64,000 bases of DNA, from NCBI GenBank assembly GCA_903854805.1, contig CAINXK010000013.1, positions 1-64,000 of the forward strand. The letters are read 5' to 3'. This DNA comes from an uncultured Anaerolineae bacterium. GTDB taxonomy: Bacteria; Chloroflexota; Anaerolineae; Anaerolineales; Villigracilaceae. The translations under genes were made by a program, and so were the position numbers. Numbering within the stretch: the stretch's first letter is position 1; each line of letters begins with the position of its first letter. The notes under the pieces are model-generated. The model saw only the letters and a list, made by a program, of their open reading frames with translations. It did not search any database and was not told where the DNA came from. Shown here in pieces: positions 59,934 through 64,000 of the stretch.

Positions 59934-60296
59934 TCACCGGTCATTTTCAGTATTCATCGATTCAATCACACCCTTTATTTCACCTGTTGCCCCACACCAG
60001 GGACAGGTAAGCAAACGGCCTTCGCCATCCCAGCAGGCTATCTTACCGCAGCCACACTTGAAGAAACCAGGTGCATGGCAATGTGGGCAGCCCGGATAAT
60101 GCGCGGCATCAATCGCAAATGAACCCCGAATTTCGGTGCGATCATAGCCCTCTTTAACAGCTTTGTTTTCCGGAATGGAGAAAGCCCAATCAGCAATCCA
60201 CTGAGCTTTAGATTTTTCCTCAATCCGAATCCCAAAAGATTTTCTTGAACCACGGCACCGGGCAATCGAAACGATAACTTTTGGCAGCTCTTGCAT
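59934..60296 (-). CDS. TerY-C-like zinc-binding protein
   Basis: A 120-residue protein with an N-terminal beta-structured part and a C-terminal metal-binding region: YPGCPHCHAPGFFKCGCGKIACW followed by CPWCGATGEI, seven cysteines in a zinc-ribbon pattern. This is the layout of the TerY-C domain, here as a separate gene. The start at 60296 follows a weak GAGAAG; the frame is open to 60344. In TerY-P loci it is usually fused to the vWA protein. Confidence 0.78.
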   Translation of the reverse strand: MQELPKVIVSIARCRGSRKSFGIRIEEKSKAQWIADWAFSIPENKAVKEGYDRTEIRGSFAIDAAHYPGCPHCHAPGFFKCGCGKIACWDGEGRLLTCPWCGATGEIKGVIESMNTENDR

Positions 60297-60412
60297 ACTT
60301 ATCTTCTCTTTTTTACTTTGCTGATAGTTGGATTGGGAGACCAAGAAACTTGAGCCAATCCTGAAAAACCTGTTTGGTGCACCTCAAAATTGACAACAGG
60401 CCAGATAGCCAT

Positions 60413-61330
60413 TTAATGCGCACCAAGATCAAGGGCATCCTGGCGATAAATTATTCCAAGCGTAATATCATCACCGCTACCCGATTGCGATGCTTCATTC
60501 AACCAATCTGGTATGGCCCGTCTCACAGATTCGGGGGTATCCTGACGCAGCATTTCCAAAACATCTGTCCCAACTTTTAAAAAGCTTTCATCATCACGAA
60601 ATGAATTTGAATATCCATCGGTAGACAACAAAATTAGTGCTGGAGGCGTGGAGATGATGGGTAAAAGGCTCGTACGAAAATCCTGCCATGGGGATTTATC
60701 GGACAATGAGGTGGTTTCGTTCGCAATCAGCCGTTCATCTTTCGGCAAAGGCCGGCCGACTTCGCCAGCATCAGACACAACCAGTATGTCGCCATCGCCA
60801 AGCTGTAAAATTGCGAGAAAAGTCTCTGTTACAAAAACGGCAAGAAGGGTTGCCCCGTAAGCCAGGTAATTGTTGTCTTCCACCTTTATTCGAGCCGATG
60901 AACCTTCTTTTTCTCCCAGGCCGATTAATTCTTCGCTCGTAAATGGATTATCCCGAATATGCCGATCCACAGATCTTCGCCAGTTTTGGACAAGGTCGCG
61001 GGGCAGGCGTTCCTCAAAAAGATGTTTCACAATGGATAGATCTGAGAGCGAAATATCCGAAGACAGGAATTGCTTGATGACATCCTTGGCGCTTTTTGTG
61101 GCAAACTGGGCGCCTAAATTACTTCTAAAACATTTAGAACTGCCATGACCGTCCGAAAGCGTCATAATTATCGGTAGGCCAAATGCCTTCGCAGATCTAG
61201 GAGACCAATCTATTCCGTCCTGATTTACCAGGCCATTCCGCATGTGGGCTGCCCCGCGAACAGAATCGCCCAGGGCGTGCCAGATGTAACCCGGGGTACT
61301 ACCTGACATAAAATCACTTTTACCAGACAT
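60413..61330 (-). CDS. PP2C-family protein phosphatase
   Basis: A 305-residue phosphatase with metal-binding motifs IIMTLSDGHGSSKCFRS, LGDGDILVV, LLSTDGYSNS and GSGDDITLGI, so it should be active. It overlaps the upstream vWA gene by 11 bases, indicating coupled translation. It would reverse the action of the kinase encoded at the other end of the cassette. The ATG at 61330 or at 61309 could be used; no ribosome site separates them. Confidence 0.88.
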   Translation of the reverse strand: MSGKSDFMSGSTPGYIWHALGDSVRGAAHMRNGLVNQDGIDWSPRSAKAFGLPIIMTLSDGHGSSKCFRSNLGAQFATKSAKDVIKQFLSSDISLSDLSIVKHLFEERLPRDLVQNWRRSVDRHIRDNPFTSEELIGLGEKEGSSARIKVEDNNYLAYGATLLAVFVTETFLAILQLGDGDILVVSDAGEVGRPLPKDERLIANETTSLSDKSPWQDFRTSLLPIISTPPALILLSTDGYSNSFRDDESFLKVGTDVLEMLRQDTPESVRRAIPDWLNEASQSGSGDDITLGIIYRQDALDLGAH

Positions 61331-62015
61331 CAGTAGCCGATGACGCTGTTACATCTGGCGGAGTTGGTATGGGAACATTGTTGGTCATGACCGTTGCATC
61401 AGCACTCTGGCTAGCTGGTGATGATGCAGACTGAAGAACAGCGGTTGAGACCCATTTAATGTACTTGACCAGGGTTTCGGAGTTGTTTGCCTGCAGCGGC
61501 TTGATCTCTGAATTACCAATAAACTTTTGAAGGACATCGGTATCGGCATCTTCACCAATCGCGATGGAAATTCGAACCGCTTTTTTGCCCCACTGCAAAC
61601 TCATCAGGTCCTTGAGCCCCGCATCAAAATTATCAGTTGGCTGCCCATCTGAAATCAGGACAAGAACCGGGGGCAAACCACGATCAGAAAGCAGCTTGAG
61701 CTGTTCGGCCACCATTGAGAGCGCCTTGCCCATATCGGTCACGCCGTCCGCAGTCAGATCCTGCCATTTAAAATCGGCCGCCTTAACTGGTTGAGAGATA
61801 GTCCATTGGGCGCCATTTGAAAACTTGATTGCGCGCACCAGCACGTCTGCATTCGGATTTTCATCCGCAATTTTTTGCATATCAGGTATTGCATTTTGAA
61901 TAGCGTAATTTAAGGACTGAACCTTGCCATCCACGGCCATTGAACCCGAACAATCGCATATCCAGATAAAATGTAATGGGCGTGTCGCTAATTCTCCACC
62001 AGGTCTATTGGGCAT
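61320..62015 (-). CDS. TerY-like vWA protein
   Basis: A 231-residue cytoplasmic protein with a vWA domain close to TerY: HFIWICDCSGSMAVDGK (DxSxS), the MIDAS threonine in ADGVTDMGKAL and SDGQPTD. A Ser/Ala/Pro-rich tail follows the domain. AGGAG precedes the ATG, giving the strongest ribosome site in the cassette, so it is probably the first gene. It lacks the zinc tail of classical TerY; that part is encoded separately. Confidence 0.88.
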   Translation of the reverse strand: MPNRPGGELATRPLHFIWICDCSGSMAVDGKVQSLNYAIQNAIPDMQKIADENPNADVLVRAIKFSNGAQWTISQPVKAADFKWQDLTADGVTDMGKALSMVAEQLKLLSDRGLPPVLVLISDGQPTDNFDAGLKDLMSLQWGKKAVRISIAIGEDADTDVLQKFIGNSEIKPLQANNSETLVKYIKWVSTAVLQSASSPASQSADATVMTNNVPIPTPPDVTASSATDVW

Positions 62016-62490
62016 GTTTACTCCTCGTTTCGTTGATTTTGGTTAAATCAGAGATAGATTTCCATAAAAGCAAGCTTGAAATTCGTTTTTACGAGTGGAT
62101 ACTCAACCTTGCCAGACACCATGATGAGTATTCCCTGGTTTCCGCCAGACCAAAACGATAATTTCAGAGAGACGGGTGGATCTCATAAAAATTCTGGCCC
62201 CAAATCTCGGCTGATTTTTCTTTTTGTCAAGCAAATTCCATGTAACTGATTTATACTTGAACACTGCAGCACAACAATTGTAGAAAGTCGAGCCGTTGGG
62301 AATTGGTCATAAACCAAACAAATAATCCAATTTACATAGTTTACTACTGTTTCAATTTTACATATTAATCGAAAACCTGCAAATAAATGAAAACGGGGAT
62401 AGTCACTTTCCGGGCAGTAATTCTTAGCGGATTCAATCCCAGACAGCGGACGTTTCGTGTTTCAGGTTTCACATAGGGTAAAATAACTTC
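62016..62490. other. AT-rich region and recG leader
   Basis: A 475-base spacer between divergent genes without supported genes. TAAAAT at 62479-62484 ends 6 bases before the recG ATG, consistent with a leaderless start. No clear -35 or operator was found. The higher A/T content fits an insertion boundary. Confidence 0.45.
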
Positions 62491-64000
62491 ATGCAATCAT
62501 CTCTCGAAAAACTAAGAAAATTTTTTCGCCTCGAAGCCGAGAATAAGTACGCCAACACTGCCGTCATCGGCGGTCTGGCGAAGATATTGGATTTCTGGGA
62601 AGCCGAAGCCCGTAATGAAGGCCTGTCCGAAGAGCTCGTCCAACTTGTAGCAACACGCCTGCGAGATTACCAACGTTTAACGCCAACATCTCGTGCCGAT
62701 ACGCTCAAGGGTGTTTGGAAGCGCATTCAAGGCCAGATCCCGGATGCGGGCCTGCCGACCCCGGTGTATGCAGATGACCAACTAAAGCAGCTACCAGAAA
62801 AATCTGTGGAACCGCCTTTACATGAAGAAAGACCTTCTGCACCCAGGCCGCAGCAGCCTCAATCCCAATCCCAGGCACAACCAAAACCTCAGCCGGCGCG
62901 AACCGAGCGCAAACCGGTTCCATCGCGAGCATCATCCTACCCCGGTGCGCAAACATCCCAAACGCCAGTGGCATTGAACGCCAGCCTGACCGTATTGCAA
63001 GGGGTTGGACCCAAAAATGCCACTTCACTCGAAAAACTGGGCATGTTTACCCTGGGCGATATGCTCTATTACTTTCCACGCCGCTACGACGATTACAGTC
63101 AGCTCAAACCAATCCGTTCGCTGGTTTACGGTGAAGTGGTAACGGTAATTGGTCAAATCCAGACCGTCATTAGCCGACCAATTCGTGGTGGCAAGATGCA
63201 GATTGTTGAAGCTGTCATCAGCGATGGAACTGGTGGACTGCGCATCAGCTGGTTTAACCAGCCCTGGCTTATGAACCGCTTGAGTGAAGGAATGAATATC
63301 GCGGTAGCAGGTAAAATTGAACAATATCTGGGCCGGCTGGTGTTAAACAGCCCGGACTGGGAACCCATTGAAACTGAGCACCTGCACACCAACCGTATTG
63401 TGCCCATCTATCCATTGACCGCCAATGTCACTCAAAAATGGCTGCGTCAGCTGATGGATCAGGTGATCAAGTTCTGGTCGCCCCGGGTGGCAGATCCGCT
63501 CCCCGAATCGGTAAAACAAGCCGCGGGTCTGAACAGTTTGGGCGAATCGATTCACCAGGCTCACTTTCCAGATTCGCAAGAATCGCTAAAAGCATCGCGC
63601 GAACGCCTCGCCTTTGACGAAATTTTCTACCTGCAAATGGGCGTCCTGCGCCAAAAGCGTGATTGGCAAGCTGTTGTCGGTCGAATTTTTGATGTACCAG
63701 AAGATTGGCTAAGCGAACGAATTTCTGCGCTACCTTTTACATTGACTGGAGCGCAGAAAAAGACTGTAGATGACATTTGTGTGGACGTTGGTTCTGGTCG
63801 CCCAATGAACCGGCTGATTCAGGGTGATGTTGGTTCCGGAAAGACCGTTGTAGCGGCGATGGCAGCCTTGATGATTGTGCGAAGTGGTGCCCAGGCAGCC
63901 ATCATGGCACCGACTTCGATTTTGGCCGAACAACATCTCAAGAGCTTTAGCCGGCTGATGACAGGGGAAGGTCTTCTGGCAGAAAACCAGATCCGCCTAT
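62491..64000 (+). CDS. recG: ATP-dependent DNA helicase RecG (3' truncated)
   Basis: The first 503 residues are visible. A 140-residue N-terminal extension (with a Gln/Pro/Ala-rich linker) precedes the wedge domain: LTVLQGVGPKNATSLEKLG (HhH-like), YYFPRRYDDYS and an OB-like domain. The helicase part has DEIFYLQMG, LIQGDVGSGKTVVAAMAAL (Walker A) and MAPTSILAEQH. It unwinds branched DNA in repair and replication restart. It continues beyond the window. The position after fakA and degV matches its Bacillus neighbourhood. Confidence 0.95.
   Translation, partial: MQSSLEKLRKFFRLEAENKYANTAVIGGLAKILDFWEAEARNEGLSEELVQLVATRLRDYQRLTPTSRADTLKGVWKRIQGQIPDAGLPTPVYADDQLKQLPEKSVEPPLHEERPSAPRPQQPQSQSQAQPKPQPARTERKPVPSRASSYPGAQTSQTPVALNASLTVLQGVGPKNATSLEKLGMFTLGDMLYYFPRRYDDYSQLKPIRSLVYGEVVTVIGQIQTVISRPIRGGKMQIVEAVISDGTGGLRISWFNQPWLMNRLSEGMNIAVAGKIEQYLGRLVLNSPDWEPIETEHLHTNRIVPIYPLTANVTQKWLRQLMDQVIKFWSPRVADPLPESVKQAAGLNSLGESIHQAHFPDSQESLKASRERLAFDEIFYLQMGVLRQKRDWQAVVGRIFDVPEDWLSERISALPFTLTGAQKKTVDDICVDVGSGRPMNRLIQGDVGSGKTVVAAMAALMIVRSGAQAAIMAPTSILAEQHLKSFSRLMTGEGLLAENQIRL

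Noticed and set aside
1..64000. Insertion sequences, integrases or prophage genes
   Set aside because: No transposase, recombinase or phage structural gene could be recognised; the transfer idea for 56739-62015 rests on synteny and composition only.

Overview
The window looks like chromosomal DNA from an uncultivated-type Chloroflexota (most likely class Anaerolineae). This is an inference from the mix of traits: many cell-surface proteins with long Pro/Thr 'TPTPT' linkers, MacA/MacB-type export genes and a two-domain bL28 zinc form in a genome with no LPS genes visible here, a RecG with a long N-terminal extension, moderate GC, and several genes that appear to be transcribed as leaderless mRNAs. 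No insertion sequence, integrase, CRISPR array, rRNA gene or plasmid function was seen.

Layout. 1-7222 is a sugar/lactate operon: the end of an unidentified gene, L-rhamnose isomerase, a MoaD-like sulfur carrier, a tungsten-type aldehyde:ferredoxin oxidoreductase, a class II aldolase and LutABC. Together these read as L-rhamnose -> lactaldehyde -> lactate -> pyruvate. 7250-9427 has a YgjP-like metallopeptidase, a SET-domain protein and a double-hotdog thioesterase. 9411-16672 is a minus-strand housekeeping block (DUF3592, a CruF-like carotenoid gene, SDR, ribA, a RibD-C reductase, DUF1684, ygiD, an Rrf2 regulator with a consensus promoter, lysA, an FtsB-like gene), followed by tRNA-Leu(CAG). 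17177-34314 holds membrane, lipoprotein, TPR, rhodanese, cyclophilin, MFS and KimA-like K+ transport genes. 34471-41528 is an export system (two MacA-like adaptors, a MacB-type ATPase and permease) with a two-component system.

The most unusual part is 42585-47161. It is a compact ubiquitin-like conjugation operon: an E1 fused to a GntR-type winged helix with a FadR-type operator directly upstream, a membrane-anchored RING-like protein, an E2 with an HPN motif and catalytic cysteine that carries its own N-terminal ubiquitin-like domain ending in Gly-Gly, a free ubiquitin-like protein about 68% identical to that domain, and a JAMM deubiquitinase-like protease. Membrane FHA and vWA proteins follow with overlapping or very short junctions, then a Ser/Thr kinase.

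49293-56721 plus 62491-64000 (kinase, rpe, rpmB, Asp23/Gls24, fakA, glycosyltransferase, two DegV genes, recG) matches the prkC-rpe-rpmB-yloU-yloV-recG order known from Bacillus. This ancient block is interrupted at 56739-62015 by a minus-strand phospho-signalling cassette of the TerY-P type: vWA, PP2C phosphatase, TerY-C-like zinc protein, beta-helix protein and atypical kinase. The window therefore holds two separate eukaryote-like signalling modules, one centred on ubiquitin-like conjugation and one on phosphorylation.
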